Shown here: piece after piece, positions 6,710-12,423 of the stretch
How the letters are laid out: each line of letters begins with the position of its first letter
How positions within the stretch are numbered: the stretch's first letter is position 1
Assembly: GCA_964461135.1 (NCBI GenBank)
Contig: CAYWTB010000120.1
Span: forward strand, 1 to 12,423
Source of the DNA: RQOF01 sp964461135
Lineage (GTDB): Bacteria > Calditrichota > Calditrichia > RBG-13-44-9
Direction: 5' to 3'
DNA length: 12,423 nucleotides
The notes under the pieces: generated by a model
What the model saw: only the letters and a program-made list of their open reading frames with translations
Told to the model about the DNA's origin: nothing
The model's database searches: none
Translations under genes and position numbers: made by a program

Positions 6710-8500
6710 TCAATCGATTCTGGAAAGTCTCAGTCTTTCCACCAGGTAGAAGGATAAAATCCTTCCTCCTTTGTCAGATCCAAAATAAATACAATTATTA
6801 CTATTTTTGAAGAACCATCTTCCCTTACTGTCCGGTGGTGTAAGTTCCGCCGTGTGCGTATCCGAAAACCTGATCGCCAGCTGGTTGTTTTTCCTGATTA
6901 AATGTATCTCCTTATTTAAGGGAAGCATTTTATAGGTACCCAAATAGTCTGAATATTCCGATTTTATCTCTTCTGCCGGATTCTCCTCATTTATTTTGGG
7001 GAATGGTGTTGATTGGTGCAATAACAGTCCCGTTATGTTTCCTGTCTTATTTTTTACAAAAGAAACTGCTAATAAGTCTGTAATTTTAAATATCCACAAC
7101 CCTTCATCATCCGGATTGTTTAATTCAAAAATTCCCTTTCCGGGTATTTCCAGGGCCAAATTTTCATTCTCTACCAGTATTTTAAACTTTGCATCATTCC
7201 GGGCAGCACCATCGGGAGAATAATATCCCAGGTATCTTTTATATTTTTCAGGTATTACATATTGGTTTTCTTTCCAACCGGGATTAATAAAATTTCTATA
7301 AAGCATTTTTTCAAATTCCCGGAATGGAAAAGGATTTAAGAAGTTTCGGGATTGGCTGAAATAAAGTACAATCAATTCAGTTTCAGGACATACCCAACCA
7401 AATGTCCCGTCCGAACCACCGTACCCAAAAATTAGCGGTTGATCATCCAGGCGGTTCTTCTGATTGATAAACAGCATGGACATTTGTCCATGGAAAACTT
7501 TATAATCGGGAAATCCCGTCCGGTATGTCATTTCAGTGCCGGGAAGAATGAACTCATCAGTGGGAGTTAATATTCGTTTTACTGCTTCCCTGGTTAATAT
7601 TTCCTGATTATCCGGGATACCTCCGGCCATAATCATATTCAGGAATCTGGCATAATCCATCGGAGTACAGTAAAATGATTGCGATCCACAGGTGAAGGGA
7701 TAAATCGGTGCATCCCGGGGAGTCCAGAATTTTTTCCAGTTTCCGCTTGTACCTCCATATAAACTGGCGATCCGGTTATATCCTTTGCGATTAAGTCCGG
7801 TTACCGGATAGGTATCTGTCATTTGCAGGGGAGAGAATAATACCTCGTTTAAGAATTCATACAGCGGCATGCCGCAAACGATTTCAATTATTGATCCGAG
7901 CACCTCAACCCCCGCATCACTGTACTGAAACCTGGTTCCTGGTTCTGTTTCCGGCCCGGTTTCTCCTATGGCATTGGCCATATCAATGAGAGAATTATAC
8001 TTGTTAAAATCCTTAAAGTCCGTAATTATTGAAATGGGCAATCCGCTCCGATGGGTAAGCAGATGCTCAATCGTGATGGTCTGTGATTTTCCGCCTCTGA
8101 AGCCGCGAAGATAGGTTGCCGCCTTATCATCCAGCTTTAATTTACCCTGATTTATTAAAATTTGTATCCCCGCAGCGGTAAATGTTTTGGACATGGAGCG
8201 AATGTTAAAGACGGTATTTTTTACCATGGTCAGTGAGTCTTCTCTGTCCTTCCAGCCATATGCATCGTGTAATAAGGCTTTTCTATTTTTAATTATGAGG
8301 ATCTCTGCACCGACAATATTATCGGCTTCCAGATCTTTTCTCAGAAAATCCCTCACCGCAATCAAAGCGTCCTGGTTCAAATCCTGACCCGGTGAAGAGG
8401 CCGGTGAAAGAGGTGTATTATCAGCCGGAAAGCAGATGAGCGGTAGCAAAAGTAAAATAAATATTTTTATTCCATTGCTTACATTTAATGTTTTCATCAT
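6710..8500 (-). CDS. Exported serine hydrolase, class C beta-lactamase/penicillin-binding-protein family
   Basis: This is a 596-residue exported protein. Residues 1-26 look like a Sec signal peptide (lysines at 3 and 12, hydrophobic IFILLLLPLICF, possible cut after FPA). The serine hydrolase domain (about 45-405) carries S102-M-S-K105 as the SxxK nucleophile motif, Y193-S-D195 in place of the usual YxN, and GYGGSDGTFGW (359-369) as the third motif. Residues 420-590 hold two copies of a small beta-rich domain, starting YLGYYSPDG and YLGTYKMLP, of the kind found behind this fold in peptidases and esterases. Family members act as D-aminopeptidases, esterases or cell-wall carboxypeptidases; the substrate is unknown. 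Resistance to beta-lactams should not be assumed. A strong AAGGGGGTGA ribosome site precedes two ATG codons. It is third in an operon, 16 bases after the membrane gene. Confidence 0.9.
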   Translation of the reverse strand: MMKTLNVSNGIKIFILLLLPLICFPADNTPLSPASSPGQDLNQDALIAVRDFLRKDLEADNIVGAEILIIKNRKALLHDAYGWKDREDSLTMVKNTVFNIRSMSKTFTAAGIQILINQGKLKLDDKAATYLRGFRGGKSQTITIEHLLTHRSGLPISIITDFKDFNKYNSLIDMANAIGETGPETEPGTRFQYSDAGVEVLGSIIEIVCGMPLYEFLNEVLFSPLQMTDTYPVTGLNRKGYNRIASLYGGTSGNWKKFWTPRDAPIYPFTCGSQSFYCTPMDYARFLNMIMAGGIPDNQEILTREAVKRILTPTDEFILPGTEMTYRTGFPDYKVFHGQMSMLFINQKNRLDDQPLIFGYGGSDGTFGWVCPETELIVLYFSQSRNFLNPFPFREFEKMLYRNFINPGWKENQYVIPEKYKRYLGYYSPDGAARNDAKFKILVENENLALEIPGKGIFELNNPDDEGLWIFKITDLLAVSFVKNKTGNITGLLLHQSTPFPKINEENPAEEIKSEYSDYLGTYKMLPLNKEIHLIRKNNQLAIRFSDTHTAELTPPDSKGRWFFKNSNNCIYFGSDKGGRILSFYLVERLRLSRID

Positions 8501-8516
8501 TCACCCCCTTTATTTG

Positions 8517-8954
8517 TCACTCATATTCCATAACAATATTTTTTTCATACCATCCCACTATAGCAGCCGGTAACGTATGCGCCAGGTAAAGGAGTCCAGC
8601 CGCAATGACAACATCAACAGGGTCCTTTTGAACTAATGCAAAACCATAAATTATTACCAGGCATACAACCGTAAAAATTGTGTATGAATTTTTTAAGGCA
8701 TTTAGAACTACCTCCATTTCTCTTTCATCCAGACTTTTCTTTGATGAATGCACCATCTGCCAGAAATTCGTCAGTATAAATGCTCTTCTGAATGAGATAA
8801 AAAACACGGTAAGAATAACAATTTCAAATACAGAAATGCCCAGCGGCCAATCGAGACTTTTACCGATATAAAAAAGAGTTAACACCAGGACCAGACATAA
8901 GTAATTAGTCGCAATCCAGATCCTGTTTTGGCGGGTCGAATATTTCCGTTCCAT
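8517..8954 (-). CDS. Small four-helix membrane protein paired with an XRE regulator
   Basis: This 145-residue integral membrane protein has four predicted spans at about residues 13-31, 38-56, 88-107 and 112-134, arranged as two hairpins. Between them a polar loop reads SSKKSLDEREMEVVLNALKNSY. The DERE-plus-helix pattern recalls small membrane proteins of unknown function (such as DUF2178-like families) that are encoded beside small XRE regulators; I cannot fix the family. The start is secure: a perfect AAAGGAGG site lies inside the last codons of the regulator gene, and one base separates the regulator's TAA from this ATG. Translation is therefore coupled to the regulator. Its role, perhaps sensing or accessory to the serine hydrolase, is inference from the operon. 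Confidence 0.75.
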   Translation of the reverse strand: MERKYSTRQNRIWIATNYLCLVLVLTLFYIGKSLDWPLGISVFEIVILTVFFISFRRAFILTNFWQMVHSSKKSLDEREMEVVLNALKNSYTIFTVVCLVIIYGFALVQKDPVDVVIAAGLLYLAHTLPAAIVGWYEKNIVMEYE

Positions 8955-8955
8955 T

Positions 8956-9222
8956 TTAGATTCCTCCTTTCGGATTGTTTTTTAATTCTTTCAGCTCCTC
9001 GCTTAATGGTTTGAAAGGTTTTGTCGAAAAAATAAATTCTATCGGCAATTCGAAGTAATCACTTATCTTAAAGGCCAGATCCAAACTGGGATTATATTCT
9101 TCTCTTTCCAGATAACCAATAGTTTGAAAATTGACACCGATACTTTGTGCCAGTTCCTTTCTTGAAATATTTTTTTCCATTCTCAGAACGGCAATGCGGT
9201 TATATAACTTTCGACTTTCCAT
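8956..9222 (-). CDS. Small XRE-family helix-turn-helix transcriptional regulator
   Basis: This is a Cro/C1-type DNA-binding protein. From M at 9222 it reads LYNRIAVLRMEKNISRKELA, then QSIGVNFQTIGYLEREEYNPSLDLAFKISDYF with the recognition helix at QTIGYLE, then LPIEFIFS; about 88 residues in all. This is the compact layout of small stand-alone XRE regulators. The frame stays open upstream to an ATG at 9369, adding 49 residues, but that stretch is AT-rich, has no family resemblance and contains the palindromic operator candidates, so I prefer 9222. Its ribosome site is weak (CAGGGT, rather far upstream). It heads an operon with the membrane protein and serine hydrolase. It probably represses its own operon; this is inferred from the palindromes. 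Confidence 0.85.
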   Translation of the reverse strand: MESRKLYNRIAVLRMEKNISRKELAQSIGVNFQTIGYLEREEYNPSLDLAFKISDYFELPIEFIFSTKPFKPLSEELKELKNNPKGGI

Positions 9223-9270
9223 ATACTTTTGCAGACCCTGTAATTTTATGGTTTCCTTAACATAATTACT

Positions 9271-9286
9271 ATTGTCTAAATATAAC
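9271..9286. promoter_or_regulatory. Degenerate second operator candidate
   Basis: The minus strand reads GTTATATTTAGACAAT, matching the perfect palindrome next to it at 12 of 16 positions. The two centres are exactly 21 bp apart, close to two helical turns, so proteins bound to both would lie on the same DNA face. It is 49 bases upstream of the preferred regulator start. Confidence 0.45.
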
Positions 9287-9291
9287 ATCAT

Positions 9292-9307
9292 GTTGTATAT
9301 ATACAAC
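9292..9307. promoter_or_regulatory. Perfect 16-bp palindrome, likely operator of the XRE regulator
   Basis: GTTGTATATATACAAC is identical on both strands and lies 70 bases upstream of the preferred start of the XRE gene. A TATAAT hexamer on the minus strand (9318-9313), five bases further upstream, would place the transcription start within the palindrome, a classic repressor arrangement. No clear -35 was found. Small XRE dimers commonly bind such sites; binding here is inferred. Confidence 0.6.
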
Positions 9308-9442
9308 GTATTATTATAAAAGTTGCACATTTTTTTAAATTTCTCCTCTATTCTTTCTGCTTCGTTCATTTCTGATTTCAGATAGATTCTTCATCCTGCA
9401 TGAACACACACTGGTTATCAGGTCATTTATAATGGTTTTCGC

Positions 9443-9690
9443 TTACTGCGCTTTCCTGAAGACAATCTTTCTCCCACCTTCCCCGCCGAAATGAAGCACC
9501 AGTTCTCTGACCTTTCCCTGCGCATTAAATTCAAAGGTAAAAATACTTTGTTTTCCCTCTATGAAGAACACCGTTTCAGATTCGGGAAGCATTTCAACCT
9601 TACCTCCTCTTCCGAAATCGAATACATTTTTCCATCTTCAAAAGTGATGTGGGCTTTGAGTCCTGCTTCGTGTTTATTTCCAGTCATACC
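9443..9690 (-). pseudogene. Frameshifted remnant of a serine hydrolase C-terminal domain
   Basis: In one minus-strand frame, 9637-9443 is open and encodes KVEMLPESETVFFIEGK, then a TFEFNAQGKVRELVLHFGG strand pair and GRKIVFRKAQ before a TAA. This is the typical end of the small beta-rich domain that follows beta-lactamase-like serine hydrolases. The preceding strand of the same domain, EAGLKAHITFEDGKMYSI, is in a different frame at about 9675-9618. Joining them needs one missing base near 9602-9621. Upstream of about 9690 nothing of a catalytic domain (SxxK or YxN) is visible, so the gene is both shifted and truncated. It resembles the C-terminal domain of the intact hydrolase at 6710-8500 in pattern, not as a recent copy. 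A sequencing error could explain the shift but not the missing front. Confidence 0.6.
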
Positions 9691-9967
9691 GTAAAGAATC
9701 ATATATATAGTATTTTTCAGAAACTGGATGTAAAGAACAGATACGAATTCATAAACTTTGTCATGAACTATTAAACGAATTTCAATCATTTATTTGAATT
9801 AAACAAAAATGATTCACATATTACCTTCCGGTTAAACAGGGAATATTTACTGTTTCTTTATCACGCAATATCTAAGAATTTAAACTAACAACAAGTCAGG
9901 GTGTCTGTTTATGATCCGACAGTCCGTGATGACTTGATTTCCGATCACTTAAAACCCGGGGAATCAA
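9691..9967. other. Non-coding stretch before the second VOC gene
   Basis: No gene is supported here. Minus-strand frames upstream of the hydrolase remnant show no recognisable catalytic domain. A six-base inverted repeat, AAACAG-N10-CTGTTT, lies at 9834-9855, about 110 bases ahead of the VOC start, and could be a small hairpin or operator. No convincing promoter for the plus-strand genes was found. Confidence 0.4.
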
Positions 9968-10357
9968 ATGCCTGAAAATAAACGCGAAACGGGCTCCATC
10001 GCCTGGATGGATCTTACGGTACCCGATGCCGAAAAAATCAGGGATTTTTACAGCAGGGTGGTTGATTGGAATCCCTCCGAGGTTTCCATGGGAGATTATT
10101 CCGATTTTAACATGAATCTGCCGGATTCAGGCCAGGCCGTTACCGGTGTATGCCATGCCCGCGGAGTCAATGCAGATTTGCCACCTGTCTGGCTCATCTA
10201 TATAATTGTTGAAAATCTGGACAAAAGCCTTGACCAGGTCCGTCAGCTTGGTGGAAAAATTAATACAGGACCCAAAAGTATGGGGGATCACGGTCGGTAT
10301 GCCGTTATCCGGGATCCGGCGGGCGCATGGTCTGCACTGTTCGAACCGGCAAAATAA
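9968..10357 (+). CDS. VOC (glyoxalase/bleomycin-resistance fold) family protein
   Basis: This 129-residue VOC-fold protein starts GSIAWMDLTVPDAEKIRDFYSRVVDW and ends YAVIRDPAGAWSALFEPAK, the standard opening and closing elements of the fold. The second half, from VWLIYIIVENLDKSLDQVRQLGG, repeats the strand-helix pattern. D15 and E126 are possible ligand positions, but the usual histidine of the first strand is absent, so enzymatic activity is uncertain. It resembles the subgroup often annotated as glyoxalase/bleomycin-resistance proteins of unknown function. The ribosome site (CGGGGAATCAA before ATG) is moderate. It is followed 87 bases later by the aldo/keto reductase-like gene on the same strand and may share its transcript. 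It is a distant paralogue of the protein at 5906-6289. Confidence 0.87.
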   Translation: MPENKRETGSIAWMDLTVPDAEKIRDFYSRVVDWNPSEVSMGDYSDFNMNLPDSGQAVTGVCHARGVNADLPPVWLIYIIVENLDKSLDQVRQLGGKINTGPKSMGDHGRYAVIRDPAGAWSALFEPAK

Positions 10358-10444
10358 AAGCATCAGAAAGTGACGGCGTATTACCATTCGCGTCCCGATA
10401 GACTTCATCTATGCAAGCCTTGATCACAATACGAGGGAAGATAA

Positions 10445-11260
10445 ATGAATTTAGCCAGTTTTACTCACACCACCCTGGGTTCAACCGGTATCCCGGTGTG
10501 TCGGATCGGTTTATCCGGTACCTATCGTCCCGGTAAGAAAGCCATCTATTACGCCCTGGATCACGGCATCAATTATTTTTTCGGATTCGGAATCGATACC
10601 CAGATGACCTGTACCATGCGGGAAATTGTGAAAACAGGTCGGGAGAAGGTGGTGATCGCGACCGGTGTCTATAACCTCATCTGGGGATATCCTGATATTC
10701 GCAAAACGCTGGAAAAACGGTTGCGCCAGTGGGGAACAGACACCATCGACCTGTTCATGTTCCTGGGTGTTCGCAAGGCATCCGAGTTTCCTGAAAAGGC
10801 CCGTGAGGAACTGGTTAAGTTGCGGGAAGAAGGTAAGGTCCGGGCCATTGGCATGTCTACCCATGACCGCAAATTTGCAGGGGAAATGGCTGCTCAGGGA
10901 GCTCTGGATGCCATGATGATCCGTTATAATGCGGCACACCGGGGCGCAGAACAGGATATATTTCCCCATCTGGAGGTCTGCAATCCGGGAATCATAAGCT
11001 TTACAGCCACCCGTTGGCGTTATCTGCTGCGACGGCCAAAATCCTGGCCGAAGGATGCACCTGTCCCAACAGCTTCCATGTGCTACCGCTTCGTGCTGTC
11101 CAACCCTCATGTGCACGTTTGCATGATGGCTCCCAGCAACATGAATCAACTGAAAGAAAATCTGCTGGCACTGGAAGAGGGACCTCTCCCTGAAGAGGAA
11201 ATGATATTCATGAAACGGTTTGGTGATGCCGTTCATCAGCAAAGAAAATGGTTTATGTAG
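10445..11260 (+). CDS. Aldo/keto reductase-like protein lacking the catalytic tetrad
   Basis: The protein has the layout of a TIM-barrel aldo/keto reductase: TTLGSTGIPVCRIGL at the start, GINYFFGFGID, EKVVIATGVYN, DTIDLFMFLGV, KVRAIGMSTHD, and a C-terminal region MMAPSNMNQLKENLLAL like the usual NADPH-binding end. At 271 residues it is slightly short. The tetrad Asp-Tyr-Lys-His of active enzymes appears changed at every position: F46 for Asp (in NYFF where NYFD is usual), D51 for Tyr, G74 for Lys (IATG where IATK is usual) and L107 for His. The frame is intact and the RYNAAHRGAE segment (160-169) looks conserved, so this is more likely a repurposed protein than a decaying one. A GAGGGA ribosome site precedes the ATG. 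It is 35 bases upstream of the alpha/alpha-repeat gene. Confidence 0.85.
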   Translation: MNLASFTHTTLGSTGIPVCRIGLSGTYRPGKKAIYYALDHGINYFFGFGIDTQMTCTMREIVKTGREKVVIATGVYNLIWGYPDIRKTLEKRLRQWGTDTIDLFMFLGVRKASEFPEKAREELVKLREEGKVRAIGMSTHDRKFAGEMAAQGALDAMMIRYNAAHRGAEQDIFPHLEVCNPGIISFTATRWRYLLRRPKSWPKDAPVPTASMCYRFVLSNPHVHVCMMAPSNMNQLKENLLALEEGPLPEEEMIFMKRFGDAVHQQRKWFM

Positions 11261-11295
11261 AAAGTATAAATAATCTGAAATTTATCTGAGAAACC

Positions 11296-12225
11296 ATGAT
11301 GAATACTTATCCGGTGAACTGGCTGCTGGCAGGTGACCCGGCCATTCGCTGGCAAACATTGCAGGATCTGCTGAACACGAAACCAGCGGTAATTGCCCAG
11401 GAAAGGGCCAGAACCGTAAGGGAGGGTTGGGCCGCCAGAATATTATCATTTCAGGAACCCGACGGCTTATTTGATGGCGGGCTTTATAATCCGAAATGGA
11501 CTTCTACTACCTATACCCTGCTTCTTCTGCGACGGTTGGGAATTCCCCCCGACACCAGCCGGGTGCATATTTCTTGCCGGCTTCTACTGGATAAAGGATT
11601 GTACACCGATGGAGGAATTAATTTTTTCCAATCGATGAAATGCAGCGAAACCTGTTTAACCGGCATGATTCTTTCAATTCTCAGTTATTTCCATTATGCC
11701 GATGACAGGTTAGAAAAATTAGTTGCTTACTTACTAAAGGAGCAGATGCCGGATGGCGGCTGGAATTGTCAAAAATACCGGGGGGCAACTCACAGTTCTT
11801 TCCACACCACTATTTCGGTGCTGGAAGGCTTACATCAATACAGATTACGGAAAAATGAACGAAAATCAGAAATTGGTGCCGCAGAAAACAGGGCTGTAGA
11901 ATTTCTGCTTCAACACCACCTGTTAAAATCTCACCGAAGTGGAAAAATCGTGGATCCCAGAATGACCCGTTTTTCCTTTCCTCCCCGCTGGCATTATGAC
12001 ATCCTGCGGGTACTCGATTATTTCCAGGAAGCCCGGATACCCTATGACCACAGAATGGATGATGCACTTGAAATTCTGCTTCGCAAACGCGGGAGGGATG
12101 GCACCTGGCCCCTGCAGCAACGCCATGCCGGTAAAACCTTCTTCGAAATGGAAAAAACCGGACAGCCCAGCCGCTGGAATACCCTGCGGGCCCTGCGAAT
12201 TCTAAAATGGTATAACATTGAGTAA
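11296..12225 (+). CDS. Squalene-cyclase-like alpha/alpha-repeat protein of unknown function
   Basis: This 309-residue protein has no signal peptide. It begins with WLLAGDPAIRWQTLQDLL, a common opening in this group, and contains repeated helix pairs with QxxDGxW-like turns: QEPDGLFDGG (53-62), QMPDGGWNC (150-158) and RGRDGTWPLQ (265-274). These turns are typical of the prenyltransferase/squalene-oxidase repeat and alpha/alpha-toroid fold. The DxDD acid motif of true squalene-hopene cyclases is absent and the protein is about half their length, so terpene cyclisation is unlikely. Two adjacent ATG codons (11296, 11299) follow a weak GAGAA site. It lies 35 bases after the aldo/keto reductase-like gene and probably shares its transcript. 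The fold is fairly clear; the function is unknown. Confidence 0.8.
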   Translation: MMNTYPVNWLLAGDPAIRWQTLQDLLNTKPAVIAQERARTVREGWAARILSFQEPDGLFDGGLYNPKWTSTTYTLLLLRRLGIPPDTSRVHISCRLLLDKGLYTDGGINFFQSMKCSETCLTGMILSILSYFHYADDRLEKLVAYLLKEQMPDGGWNCQKYRGATHSSFHTTISVLEGLHQYRLRKNERKSEIGAAENRAVEFLLQHHLLKSHRSGKIVDPRMTRFSFPPRWHYDILRVLDYFQEARIPYDHRMDDALEILLRKRGRDGTWPLQQRHAGKTFFEMEKTGQPSRWNTLRALRILKWYNIE

Positions 12226-12423
12226 TTTTCTAGCCTGAAAAATTCACCAATAATTACACAGAGTGCACGGAGATATACAAATAACAATTGATTGAATAAA
12301 GAATATTGGAGATTTTTTTAAAAATTTTAATCGAATCCCGGAGACTCTGTAGACGAAACTAGTTTTAAGATATGGTTCATCACAAAAATGAGTACCTACA
12401 AAATTAGGTAAACGATTATGTTT
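12226..12423. other. AT-rich intergenic end of the window with small palindromes
   Basis: No coding sequence is supported. The stretch contains a 10-bp perfect palindrome AAACTAGTTT (12356-12365) and a six-base inverted repeat TACCTA-N6-TAGGTA (12393-12410), together with T and A runs at 12313-12330. It may be the upstream region of a gene beyond the window. No strong terminator for the alpha/alpha-repeat gene was seen. Confidence 0.4.

Noticed and set aside
6710..8500. Beta-lactam resistance gene
   Set aside because: The SxxK fold is shared by many esterases and peptidases. The YSD motif, the tandem C-terminal beta domains and the size do not match AmpC-type beta-lactamases.
8956..9369. 137-residue version of the XRE regulator starting at the upstream ATG
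   Set aside because: The extra 49 residues are AT-rich filler without family resemblance, cover a perfect palindrome and a TATAAT hexamer, and have no good ribosome site. The start at 9222 gives the normal size for small XRE proteins.
9559..9789. 76-residue minus-strand open frame as a gene
   Set aside because: Only its last third resembles a protein (one strand of a hydrolase C-terminal domain), and the rest of that domain continues in another frame. It is better read as part of a frameshifted remnant.
10511..11242. Long minus-strand open frame opposite the aldo/keto reductase-like gene
   Set aside because: It is rich in His, Cys and Phe with no domain resemblance, and lies entirely opposite a gene with clear family motifs and a ribosome site. 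It is a shadow frame.
11296..12225. Squalene-hopene or other terpene cyclase
   Set aside because: The QxxDGxW-like turns are present, but the DxDD motif is missing and the protein is about half the usual length.

Overview
The window is about 12.4 kb of bacterial chromosome with moderate base composition, dense operons and Shine-Dalgarno sites. No rRNA, tRNA, CRISPR array, transposase or phage gene was seen. The best lineage clue is a response regulator fused to a PglZ-type phosphatase domain (a PorX homologue), placed directly ahead of tsaE. This points to the Bacteroidota/FCB side of the tree. It could be Bacteroidota itself or a relative such as Calditrichota, Ignavibacteriota or Neomarinimicrobiota; the sequence alone does not decide.

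Left part (67-5541, all on the minus strand). Reading in the direction of transcription, the order is a class I/II aminotransferase (5541-4372), a nitrilase-family carbon-nitrogen hydrolase (4209-3409) closed by a hairpin terminator, then a compact operon porX-tsaE-tsaB-rimI (3291-67). TsaE and TsaB belong to the machinery that makes the t6A37 tRNA modification, and RimI is the N-acetyltransferase commonly encoded beside tsaB. PorX homologues control the type IX secretion system in Bacteroidota, but no secretion genes or partner kinase lie in this window. A five-copy heptamer CTTGTNT repeat separates the aminotransferase from the nitrilase.

Middle part (5542-9967). Two distantly related VOC-fold proteins on the plus strand (5906-6289 and 9968-10357) flank a visibly more AT-rich minus-strand operon: an XRE-type regulator, a four-helix membrane protein and an exported class C beta-lactamase-like serine hydrolase (9222-6710). 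A perfect 16-bp palindrome and a degenerate copy exactly 21 bp away lie just upstream of the likely regulator start and look like its operators. Beyond them (9443 to about 9690) lies a frameshifted remnant of the C-terminal domain of another serine hydrolase.

Right part (9968-12225, plus strand). The second VOC gene is followed by an aldo/keto reductase-like protein in which all four catalytic tetrad positions appear substituted, then by a protein with squalene-cyclase-like alpha/alpha repeats. The last about 200 bases are non-coding, AT-rich, and hold small palindromes.

The most promising items for follow-up are the regulator/membrane protein/serine hydrolase operon with its tandem operators, the tetrad-less aldo/keto reductase and its alpha/alpha-repeat neighbour, and the porX-t6A gene linkage. 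None can be called a proven new system from sequence alone.
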